Shown here piece after piece: positions 1 to 12,200 of a DNA stretch of 64,000 nt. Numbering within the stretch: position 1 is the stretch's first letter; each line of letters starts with the position of its first letter. Under the pieces are notes generated by a model. It was given only the letters and a program-made list of their open reading frames with translations, ran no database searches and was not told the DNA's origin. This DNA is from Hypericum androsaemum (taxonomy: Eukaryota > Streptophyta > Magnoliopsida > Malpighiales > Hypericaceae): contig OZ023199.1 in the NCBI GenBank assembly GCA_963995505.1, positions 6,815,906 through 6,879,905 of the forward strand, in the 5' to 3' direction. The position numbers and the translations under genes are program-made.

Positions 1-490
1 CATGGTTAATATGGGATATTAATGGATGTAACCACTCATTTATTGACTATGGTTAATAGGAAGATTAATGACTGCCATTATTCCAAAATTAAATGGGGTC
101 TCAAATCTACCATATAAAAGGAGACCTCCTCCTCTCATTTGAAACACACCAAAACTCACATAGACATTTTCATATTGCATAGAGTCAGAGTTCTGCAACC
201 TCCTACGGTTCGAAAGGTGTTCAATAGTGCTTTCTATTATTCACGTGATTAGACGCTATACCTTGAGAACTCTTTTACCTTTGGAGACCTGAAGCTATAA
301 GGCGGGTAATGAGAGTCTAAAGGCACACAGCTTACTGTGGCCTTATCCACGATTCAATCCAAAGTCCCTTACCTTGGAAAAGACGGAAATAAATACTTTG
401 TTCAAAGTGTGGTTGTAAGTTAACTCTCAATCTCTTCTATTACATTGCTTAAGAATATATATTGTTTAAATCATATTTTATTACTAATAT
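1..490 (+). repeat. LTR-like repeat, partial (copy 1)
   Basis: This segment is similar over most of its length to 6140-6790, both containing a CATATAAAAGGAG TATA-like box (here near 111-120), a TTCAAAAGGTGTTCAATA-type block and CTTTG-TCAAAGTGT near the end. Two such copies with a TATA box suggest the LTR of an unidentified LTR retrotransposon. The left part lies outside the window. Confidence 0.5.
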
Positions 491-1809
491 TTCCAACTCA
501 AATTTATTAGGCTGAAATTCAGTATAATTGTACACAGAAATATAGTATTGTGGTTTAGAATTTCAGGTGCAAGTGTATTGATGATTTCATATATTTATAT
601 GTTTATTGAGTTCGTACTTTCGTAGAGTTTTTAATTTAGTACTTTCATTTTATCCATTCAGTTGTGTTTTATTAAGTGTTAGTCACATTGATGTCAAATA
701 TTTTTATCATTTGTCTTTGTATTTTGGAGGTTTGAATGATACTCAAAACATGTGGAGGTTGGTTTTAAGCAATGATTACGAGCAAGAGAGTGTCAAAGGT
801 TGCAAACCAAGGATTTTTTATAATGGGTAAAAAATTGAATTTTTTTCAATATGGATATAGATCTACCACATTTTCCAAGATAGATAATATTTTTAGGGAA
901 AATAAGTAGTGGCGACTTGTAGAGGTCGCCTATATTTAGGCGTGTGCCACGTAGTGTAAAATAGCTGATAAAAAATAAAGACAACCTGTTTGTGAAAAAA
1001 AATAACAAAAATAAAGACAACCTATTAAAATGTCGCCTCTACTTAAGCGTCCCACCTAAAGTGAAGGTGACCCATTTTAACATTTTTAACGGTTCAAGAA
1101 AAGGGAGACACAGAAAATTAATAGGAGTAGACCAAATGTCAAATTCTTTTTCAACGTTCTCACTTTTTTTTCCCAGAACTCAAACAAAATGTTCATTCAT
1201 AGTGAAAATGATAATGAACAATAGTTTCCAACAATTAAGAAGTTACACTATATGTTCTATTTAAGAAAAATATTATACTCATTGGATAAATTATTGTTAA
1301 AATCATACATTTGCTCGATGAAAAATACCTTACATTAATAAAATATTTGCTAGCCATAGAAAGCACGTGGACTCAGATTCAACTAATTGATCTCTCTAGC
1401 ACCTCAATCAAAACAGAGTACTAAGATGAAACTTGATCCAACTCAATGTCATAACCAGACAAAATATACTGTCTTCAATTACTACAGGTCAAATGTTAAC
1501 TATTTACTACAAGTTGACAACACTTACACACATGCATAGTGTAACACCAAGTTGTTTATTTTTCTGATGGGTAAATTAATGACTCATTATATGCGTATTT
1601 ATCTAGGATGGAATCAGACCTCATTAAAAAAATTCTTCATGGCAAAACCTCGTGGAAAAAATCCACGACGGAGGAAAACAGTATCCGAGAGTATTGCACA
1701 TCCACACTAAGTTGTTTATTGGAACATAACCATAAGCTCAAATAACAAAATGAACTTTTACAATGAAACAAGAGAAATGTGTCCTCAACCATGTATAACT
1801 TTTTAAGAA
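491..1809. other. Intergenic, no gene seen
   Basis: No coding exon is supported. 905-1075 holds two facing GTCGCC-rich segments (GGCGAC..GTCGCC and a second TGTCGCC..AGGTGACC), which look like the remnant ends of a DNA transposon but are too decayed to assign. 1310-1809 is the 3' flank of gene 1. Confidence 0.4.
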
Positions 1810-3218
1810 CTAAATATAACTTGGATAAAGATCTTCACCAAAAGTGGATGAAGTGGTAGGAGCCAAGCTACTACCTGACATGAAGTCTTTAGGTTGTTGT
1901 AATTGCAATGCATCACCATAAATGCTATAATCAGACTCCAGCTCTTTCACAGCAGATTGGCCTTCAAGCATACTAACCACTTCAGACATTGTCGGCCTCA
2001 AGGATGGAGAAGCGTTGGTGCACGATAGAGCGATTTTGATTATCTCCGCTGCCTCTTTTTCGTCGAACTCAATTCCTAATTTCGGGTCCACAATCTCTAT
2101 TATGTTTCCTTTCTTTTGCAAAACAAATGCCTACAAGTGGAAAATTTTTAGAAGATAAGGAAAGAAGCATAGGAAAAAAAAAACATATTTGGCGTTTATG
2201 AGAATATTCAAGAGAAGTTACCCAGTCAAGAAGGCAAACACAATCATCTTCTGGCTTGTAAGTTGAATTGCTTTTTCCACTTACAATCTCTAGAGCAACG
2301 ACTCCGAACGCGTAAACATCTGCTTTATCTGTTAGATATCCCCAAAGTGCATATTCTGGAGCCATATATCCTCTAAATATAAAAACAAAATAAACAACAT
2401 GTTAATACTAAGAGGTTGAATATGTACATTACCTAAACATATTTGTTTCTTACATGGTTCCTGCAACTCGTGTGCTTATGTGAGTGTTCTCTTCTTCATT
2501 GAGTTTAGCCAGTCCAAAATCTGATATTTTTGCATTCATATCCTTATCAAGAAGAACATTTGTTGCCTTGATATCCCTGTGGACAATCCTTAGGGTAGAC
2601 CCTTCGTGGAGAAAAGCTAGGCCTCTGGCTACTCCAACACATATCCTGACTCTTGTTCGCCAATCTAAAGTCAGTCTGCTTTGTTCTTCTGAATTTTTGG
2701 CTGAAGTAACATGAGAAGTTCAATATAATTGTTCAGTCAAAAAATAATTTAGATGGGAGGAGAAGTAAAAATAAATGATTCAATGTTTTGAGAAGTACCG
2801 AAAAGTAAATGTGCAAGACAGTTGTTTTCCATATACTCATAGACAAGGAGCAAATTGTTTCCTTCAATGCAACATCCATACAGCTTCACAAGATTCGGAT
2901 GAAGTAAACCGGATATCATGCCTATTTCATTCACGAATTCGCGATTTCCCTGCTTGGACTTGGAAGATAGCTGCTTCACAGCTATGAAAGTACCATTTGC
3001 TAGCTCACCCTTCATTCAAAATTTAACATTGAGGATGCTAGCCAGAAGTATATGGATCTGCAATGTTTAACAGCACACAAACTATATAGAAATAATTACC
3101 TTATAAACCGCCCCGAAGCCGCCTTCTCCAAGCTTATTCATGGGATCAAAGTTTCTTGTGGCTGCTTTAAGCTGCCTCAATGTGAAAGTTCCAGTTTGCA
3201 GGTCAAGTCCTTGAAGAT
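1810..3218 (-). CDS. Gene 1 kinase domain exons
   Basis: Exons 3218-3100, 3009-2799, 2700-2454, 2372-2222 and 2130-1810 encode a complete serine/threonine kinase. Visible motifs, in order: [15 protein letters not shown], the glycine loop [11 protein letters not shown], the lysine in [19 protein letters not shown] (catalytic loop with the RD arginine), DFGLAKL, the [21 protein letters not shown] segment (given here only as landmarks), and the terminal [13 protein letters not shown]. The stop TAG is at 1810-1812. No stop or missing catalytic residue is seen. It is a typical RD-type plant receptor kinase. Confidence 0.9.
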
Positions 3219-6200
3219 CTAACCAAATTGCCAAATACTAGTTTCATATGTTGTTCAAGAAAAGGCATGTTCATAAGCAGTGATCTAGTAAGCTCATACC
3301 TCGTCTCCTTCTATATCGATCATGAAAACAATATTTCCAGCAAATTATACCCATCACAAGGAAAAACAAACATGCTGCTGATGCACCAATTTTGGCTATC
3401 AAAGGTACTTCATTTTGTGTTGATCTTGGTTTCACTAGATTAAAAAAATGATAAAAAAATATAAGTTAGTTTGTTATGAACATGCTAAGAAATATAAGTT
3501 AGTTTGTTATGAACATGCACCAATCGTGTCGTTTCTTCTCACCTTCGCAATGTTCTTTGAGGCCTGCAAAAACCAAATAAACATGATTTCATCTTTCGAA
3601 TAGCAAACCGACGTACATGTAGGGTATTTGATCCAAATTATATTATTGGACATTGAGCTCGAGCCTAGTAATTTCTCCTATTTATGCCGAAAAAATATAT
3701 ATCACATTCAAATGATAAGAGAATAGTTGGGAACTTACTAGAGCATACTGAAATTGCAGAAATAATAGGACCATAGTTTCCCCGCTTTGGAACAAGAGTA
3801 GTCCCTCTTCCAGCCCAGTATAAACGAATTTCTAGAGTCCCATCATTAACCATGGTGTTGTTAACCACTAACGTGTAGCTCTTACGGCTTCCATTTGCTG
3901 CCTTTCTGATATCAAAATCCCTTTGCTCCAGTTTTCTCTTCAATAAACATTCCAAAGTTAGTCGACCGGGTAGGCATCTGAATACGAGGCGACATCACCA
4001 AAACAAATACCTGGACGTATATATCAAATAATCGCCTTCCCACTTTCATGTACCCCCTCTCTTCTGTAAATTGTATCTCAGCGAAATGAAGATGAACGTT
4101 GTAGCTTCCGTTTTTTAAGCAGTATCCGAAGTATGTTAGCGATAATGGTGACCTTCGAGCTCGAGTATACAATTCAGGATTTTCCATCAACAGAGTAGAA
4201 TTATTTTTCAATATGAACTCGTTGGCTTCTTCGTTAGCATCCAAGTAACTGCCAGTGCTACTAAATCCCCAGCGTCTTCCGGGACTGACATAGCTTCTCG
4301 CGGGGCCCGCGGTGTCCTTGTCAGCATCGTAGAGGAGGTATCCGTGCTCATTGGTTATGTTCACTTCCTCACCTCCACAGTTAATGTTAAATGAATCATA
4401 TAGTTCTCCTGCACCCGATATATATATGGTCAAACCCGAAAGGTCCTACCGAGTGTAAAGTTATATATTGTCTAACTATCAATAACTTCTTATATTAACG
4501 TGCAACGGAGTTGTTCTAACTAAACTTAGAAATTTTGAATTTGTTCCATTAGAATAACAGTAGGTTAAATATTACTTAGGAGAGTTTGCCACCAATAAAA
4601 GATTTGACCCACCTTGAAGCTGCTTTAGTCTGTCACATGGATATCTGGATTCTTGTCATAGAAAAACTTTTGCCATTTGCTTTATGTCTAACCCAATTCA
4701 AAATTTTATAATTTTATTTTTAATTTTTTCAACTCCTTTTCTAGGCATAATTCACAGATTTTAGAAGAGAAGAATTTCATTAGAAAGAGAATGACATGCA
4801 TACCTTCAGGACATTTAAGTGGTACGCCGGAGCATGGAAGAAGTCCACTTCTACATGAAACATCATCGACATGATATTGAAACATAATACCATTTGTCAC
4901 ATCATAAACAAATTAATTTACAAATTCTATTGGATATAGGTGAGAAACCATACATGTTGCCTTGGAGAGGTGAACTTCGGTAGGTGTTAAGTTTCCTAAA
5001 TCATTTGCAAAAGGATAAGCTAGATCATCAATCCAACATTTACAACTTGAACACTAATAGCAATTCTTACGTATTCTCTTCGCAGTTCGATGGCCAGGAA
5101 AGACTATTGTAGGATAGATCACTGCATTCAACCATTGAGAAAAAAAATCAGAAGAAGAATGAAATGGAAGGTCAATACCTTGAGGAAAAAAAGTTTTAAC
5201 ATGCTTATTCTGACGAAAATAGCGTGAGGATTTACTATATTTTTGTTTAAAGGACCAATTGCAAATTTGGAAAATTTTATTCCTCAAAATTTTCCTTGCG
5301 GCCTTTAAATACCGCGATCTAGGGTCTTACCGAGATATATTGAGATTTCGACAAACTTTTTGAGCGTGTCAGCTCTAGCCTTTTCAATTATGGTTGAAAT
5401 TTTTTATAATTGACGATCGTCTTTCTGGTATTTTGCGAAATTATCATAACTAGTGAATTTCTAACCATGTGCTCGTTGTTGGAAAATTGAAGTTTGGCCC
5501 ACACAAATGAGTTTGTTGGGATTAGACCTAAGAGTTTAATTAGAGAGAGAAGTCTAATTAAACATAACTATTAATGATTAAATGGATGATTTTGAGCTAA
5601 TTAAAATATCGATCATAACGATTAATTTTGGGCGTTTGTGAGACTAATGTGAAGCTCTGTTGGAAAGCTTTGAAATGATATAAAATACTTGTGAACAATT
5701 AATTTTTCGATGTGAACAAAATTGAATTTAAAGTGGTAAAGATTAGAATATGTTCAATCTCACATTGGTTGAGGCAACCTTCTCAACATGTTTGAAAGGG
5801 ACTAGAAATCTAGCATGAGTAAACTTGTGAAATACGTAGAAGTTTCTTGTGCTGTTTGGTCAGCTCAGCACGCACCTACGTTTGCAGTGCCTCGGGCCTA
5901 TATTTTTTGACCCAGGCATGACTTGTTGCACCAATTTTAGGCCTTAAAATAATTTGGGTTTGTGCTTGGACAAATCTACCTTCCAGATCCTTTATCTCTT
6001 TCCAGCATATGGCATTTGAATTTAAATTTGTGCTAGTAAAATTTTTGGGTAAAATTTGTGGTAGTATGAGTAACACCCCTGACAAAAGAGTAACAACAAA
6101 TTGAATATAAGATTTTTATGGCTCCAATAACAGCATATTTACTGACCTAGTTAATAGGTAAGTTATTGGCCATAGTAAGTTTAGATTTGGCTATTGGAGA

Positions 6201-9200
6201 TCCCAGGTTGCATATAAAAGGAGGCTTCCTCCTTTGGTCCAAATCACCTAACTCACATTCTCTCATGTCCTTTATACCAAATCACCCCAACCCACATTCT
6301 CTCCTGAGCTTTCTCTTCTTTTTCCCTTAGTGCATAGCATTCTTCATATTCATAGTGTTTGAGTTATGTAGCCTTTAAAGGTTCAAAAGGTGTTCAATAA
6401 TATTTTCTATGGCTAACGAGCATTTGGCCTAGTGGCATAAGCGTCGTTTAACTTCAAGGAGGTCAAGGGTTCAATCCTTGACATTGTAACTAGGTATAAT
6501 ATTTACCTTTAAAAAAATAATATTTTCTATAGTTCGTTGTACTTTGGAAACTCTCTTATAGTTGAGGTTTGAAGCTTATAGGCGTGTAATACGAATTTAA
6601 AGGAACACAACTTGTTATGGCCCCGTCTAGGATTCAATCCAAATATTCTACTTTGATGACGACGGTATTATACACTTTGCTCAAAGTGTAGCTGTGAATA
6701 TACCTCTACCATCCTTAATAATTTACGATTATATATGTGTGCTAAAATTCACTTGACTATTTATATTACATGCGAACGACCATAAATATTTTCATAAGAC
6801 TCGTTGCATTAGCAAATATAATCATCGCATTTCTAAAACACAAAATTGATCATACAAGGGTAAAGTTTTTTAGTTTTATAATTTCAAAGTTTCCGACCAT
6901 CCGATGGTAACTTAATGTAGATCATTTATTGTAATGGACAAAAAAATTTAATAATCATAGGCTAAAATTTGTAAAAGGTAGACTATGAATGTCTTTTACA
7001 TATAAGTGTATATATATAACCTTCAAAATTCAACGATAACTTGTGTCTCTTGTGTTTTTGCGCTAGTATATCCTAAAAACATAAAACAAATTTGTATATG
7101 CGTCCATGATTCTAAATACGTACGCATTAATATAAAAGAAATCGAATGGAAAACTTTACCTTTTTTGTTTTGTCTTTTAACATCTTTAAAATGTAATACA
7201 TTGTAGTAACAATTCTTTAGATAGATTACATATGTTTAATCAATCATTTCTGAATTAACTTAAAAAATTACTTTGTGAATAAAATATTATTAAACATGAG
7301 ATGTACTATATAAATAATAAATGACTACCTTTTCAACTATCAAATAAATTTTCACAAAAAAGTTAAGTGTTAATAAATTTCCTGATATTTCACAAACTAA
7401 AAAATTATTAAAAAATTTAAATTAATATGATTTTCTTCTTGATTTTGGGGATTAGTATAAAGATGACAAACATTTACCTTCAACAAAAGTTGTCGAAAAT
7501 TGCATTTAATATTGTATTCACTCAAATGATGTGGTTGTAAACTAAAAAAATACTATAAGAAAAATATTTAATCAAACAATACTAAAATAAAGAGGTATAT
7601 AGCATTTTTTAGAGTTCAGGGATACGAACACATCTTTTTTTGTTTGGCTGAATTTAGTCGATACATCTCCTGATAGATCATTGCCACTCAGGTAACTGAA
7701 ACGGAATAAAAAAAATATAATTAGATTTTTTACGATTCATATATGATCTTCATACGTTAACAATGGTATTGCTAATTATGTAATAAGTGTCATTCTTATG
7801 GTAAAAACAGATTAGATAGTTAATATATAGGGAAATTCTATTAGGCGATTGGTACTAGTCTATGTACTAGCACCGAGATGATTTATGTAAATCCTTAAGT
7901 TACATAATATTTAATAGAGATATTTAAAAAATTAGTCTTAGAAAAAACAAGCAAGAGTTCGTTACAGTGCTTTTGTCAAAGGTGCACCCTCGGGAAGATC
8001 GATTTGCAACTTGTTGAAGGTGAGATCTCTGCAACAAATGGAAGTACATTACAAGAAGCTTTCATTAATTCAATTTTCAAGATAGAAACTTTGAAATAAT
8101 AATATTATAGTAAAATATCTCTAAAGTGATATCGTTAACACCGGAAAAAAAATATTAATTTAGAGAGGTTATTACATAAGAGATATTTACATTTTTTTTC
8201 TAAAAATATTAAAATTGAGTTTTTAACAATAAATACGTAAATATCAAAAAAATATTTTCTATATTCAAGTAGTCAAAAATCTTGATTTATAGCATTAGTC
8301 AAATACCACACTCGATTTGAAGACAATTGAGAAGATGAATGATGATGTAATTTTTTTCAAAAAAGTAAGTCTAGCACAAAGTGTTATCTTAAAATATTTT
8401 TTGAATTCATGAATATGTAAAATATATGCATTTATTCAAAAAATCACTTTATGCAATATTGGAATCGAGATTTAGCACTAAATTTTAACACTCGTCCCGA
8501 CTCGGGGTCTAAACTTTTTATCAGTGTAGATTAATTTACAGATATTTTACTATGGTTAAAACTACTTATGTGAAAGTATTTGAATATAATTTTAATATTT
8601 AAAAGTGTTGGGAACGAGTGGCGAGAAATAGGAAAGCGAGAGACTTATTTCCTATTATATTTGGACTCCTAGTTAAATTATGTTTTGGACTTCTAATTCG
8701 ATCTAGATTGCTTACTTGATGTACAATGATTTATCTCTATATAAAGGCATGTTTCCTTAAGATTTGTATAGCTTTGTGACTCGAATCCATTAATAAAAGT
8801 TCTCCTTTCTCCCAATGGACGTAGGCATTAGGTCGAACCATGTAATCTCTTGTGTCTGTGTTCTTTAGGCATTTTGTTCTCTTGGTTGCTGAATTTCTAA
8901 CTAGTTGGTATCAAAGCTAAGGTTAGAGGATGTTGGATCACGGTGCGAAGTTTGCTCTTGTGAAGTTTGATGGTTCATCAAATTTTTGGTTATGGCAAAG
9001 GCGTGTCAAGGATCTCCTTGTGCAACAAGGGATGGTCATCGCACTTTCGGAGAAGAAGTCTGAGAAGATGAAGGAGCAAGAGTGGGAAGAGTTAGAGGCC
9101 AAGGCGGTAGCAAAGATTTGTTTGTGCTTGGCGGATGATGAGGAGCCACCAACTGAGTTATGGAAGAGGATCCAAGTCAGAGTCAAAGAAGTCTGAGAAG

Positions 9201-12200
9201 ATGAAGGAGCAAGAGTGGGAAGAGTTAGAGGCCAAGGCGGTAGCAAAGATTTGCTTGTGCTTGGCGGATGATGAGGAGCCACCAACTGAGTTATGGAAGA
9301 GGATCCAAGTCAGAGTCAAAGAAGTTCAATGGAAGTGGCTTCAAGTGCAGCGAAGGGCACATGAAGGAGACTATACAGGATGAACTGGGAATCAAGACAA
9401 CAAGGAGGGATCGGCATCTGCAACTGTGGTCCACATGTTCAGACGGGTCGGATGGTAATTGGCTTTCTATCTCATCAAGTCCAATGCATCCTTGTAGTCT
9501 CTTTTCGTTAGGAACTTTGGATTATAACGTTGATATTTATAAAGGTATGCTAACAAAGGTGGAGAAGGATACAATGTTAGGGATGAAGGATGAAAAAAAA
9601 TACCTACAGGTTAGTGGAAAACATTGTTGTAGGTTTAGTCACATCAATGGGTCTGATGAAGTAGAAAAAGACTCAAGTCATATGAGGTTAGATCATATGA
9701 GGGAGCAAAGACTTGACATGGATAGTTTGAGTGTAGTTAGGATTCGCAGAGACATAGATAGAAAGCTATGGTTGTTTTGTGAAGGCATTGTTGGCAAGGA
9801 GCCGTGGTTGTCTCGAAGAAGCATTCTTAGCTGAGTCCCGCACATCAAAGGTGTTGAGTAGGTTTGGCATGGGGAATGAAAAGCCATTGGTAGCACCACA
9901 GATAAATCGGGTATCTCACCCAAGGGTGAATGGTAGAGTTTGTGGCATGTCGAGGGTTCTACTTGGTAGAACAAAAGGTTGTCCTTTTATGCTATGGCAT
10001 GTAGCATTGGTTTGAGGCAAGAAGGTCCAGCAGAAAAATAGTTTGAGGTTGTGGAGCATGGGGCTGGTCAGAAAAATAGAGGACTTATCTATTGGTCGTA
10101 AGGTTTCTTGAGCAAGTGGACTTGCTAGTTGGAGTTTGATGGAGATTAGAGGAAAGACGCCAAGCATGCTCGAAAGCTCGAGCTTAAGGGCTGGCTCCAA
10201 GTGATTAAAAAGGAAGAGAAAAAGTTGAGATGGTATTATTGATGGCGGTTGTATCTATGGTTCAAAATAGAGTCGGTGGAGTCAAATTAGTTTCGCGAGT
10301 TGTCATGGTTCTTTATAAGGTGGTGTTTTGTCAAGGTGGAGTTTGTTGAAATTCGAGTGTAGCTTCATGGTTTATCCACGGGATGATTTCTCGCCAGGGT
10401 GGAGATTGTTGGGAACGAGTGTCAAGAAATAGGAAAGCAAGAGACTTATTTTCTATTCTATTTGGACTCCTAGTTGGATTATGTTTTGGACTCCTAATTC
10501 AATCTAGATAGCTTACTTAATGTACAAAGTTTTGTCTTCATATAAAGGCATGTTACCCTAAAATTTTGTATGGCTTTGTGACTCGAATTCATCAATAAAA
10601 GTTCTCCTTTCTCTTCGTGGACGTCGACATTAGGCCGAACTACGTAATCTCTTGTGTCTGTGTTCTTTGCGCGTTTTGTTCTCTTGGTTGCTGAATTCCT
10701 AACAAAAAATGTGTAATTTAATATGCGTTCGACTACCCTCTTGTAGGCTAGATTGAGTATGGGTGAACTAAAGTTCATCATTTATTAAAAATAATAAAAC
10801 TATGTGAAGTTTTTCATAATATAAGAACTATAAGATCTTAGCTACTCAATCATATATATATTGTAATCATAGCTAATTCGTGCTTGTAATGCTTAAACAG
10901 GACTAATTAAAAACTAACATTTAATGTAATACCATCATATCATTTTTATAAGTGTTAACATCATTTTTAATAAATTACTAATATCAAAATACCCATGTCA
11001 TGGACAAGTTTTTCAACTAACTAAGAATATCATTGTTTAAGTAGTTAAAAGAATGGAAACATAAATAGATATAAATAAATAAATAATTACATATATATAT
11101 ATTTAAACATGCAAGAACTAAAAACTTACACAACCGTTGTCACGTTCCAGATTTCTTCCGGGATCGGACCGGTTAAATTCACGCTTCTCAAAATCCTTGC
11201 AGTACATCACGCATTTGTTAGTCAACCATCCCAGAATAATTAAAATTGAACTTCTAAATGCCTTAATGATTTTCCTTCCATAAATAAATTCCTTAAAATA
11301 ATTGCTGTAGAAAGTGTAATTCATGGAACATACAAGGTCTCCATGTTCTTGGGCACGTTTGGAATATGAGATTCTTTTCCGTTGGTATCGGTAATCCTCC
11401 TGTGAAATAAAAGAAATGCAGAGGCAGCCAAATAACCCAATTTGGTTTGAAAAAATTAACCGGAAACAATAAACATTTAGATCAATTACTAAGATAATTG
11501 TTCTATAATTGTTTTTGATTTGTGAATAATATTGATCAAACCTCCAAATTTTTGTTTTTGTTCATCTAAATGCTCGTTGTTTCTTAATTAATATTCACAT
11601 ACAATTATTCACAAACCTCAAACAAATATACTTACAAGTCTTTCAAGTTCTTTAGATAGAAAATGGCGGGAGGAACAGGGCCTTCGAGTCCACTTGCGTA
11701 GAGTTGGCTACGTTGAAGTAGAAAAAGGAAAAGAAAATTTAATTGGTTCTGTGATGAAGATCTGCTAAGGTTTTTAAAAGGACAAATATAGAATTCATTT
11801 TTAAGTAAATAACTTAAGCTCCGGAGTGAAGTAGAATGATAGTTTATACACTGAGCATATTGGAGTACAAGTCATAAGGTAAAAGTATATTGGTTCAGTG
11901 CAAGTGCAAATCAGTATTCCGAAGGATAGTCTATACACCAAGCACACTAGAGCATAAGGCATAAGCTACACATAGATTGTATCTTACAGTTCCTTACTTC
12001 ATCAAATGAGATAACTACAATGGAACAAGAGTTATGACTTAAGTAATGAAGTAACTAAATGACTATATCCTTTCGATTAGCTCAAATCACAAGGCATAGA
12101 TGAGATGACAATATGATAGATGTCTAGGTGTCTGTGATGTCTTAGACTAAGTCATGATGAAGTAGAATAGACTAAGTTTCTATGTGAAGACTTAGAACTA

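Noticed and set aside
905..1075. A complete DNA transposon with GTCGCC inverted ends
   Set aside because: Facing GTCGCC-rich segments exist, but termini and target duplication cannot be defined.
2484..2987. Plus-strand open frames over the kinase
   Set aside because: The minus strand encodes the kinase catalytic loop and glycine-loop exons here.
5472..6804. CTCGT as target duplication of the solo LTR at 5477
   Set aside because: A matching CTCGT occurs at 6800-6804, but the preceding bases do not end in CA and five bases can match by chance, so the right border was left approximate.
10702..10710. A perfect target duplication for copia A
   Set aside because: Left AAAAG and right AAAAA differ and are low-complexity, so this is not convincing.
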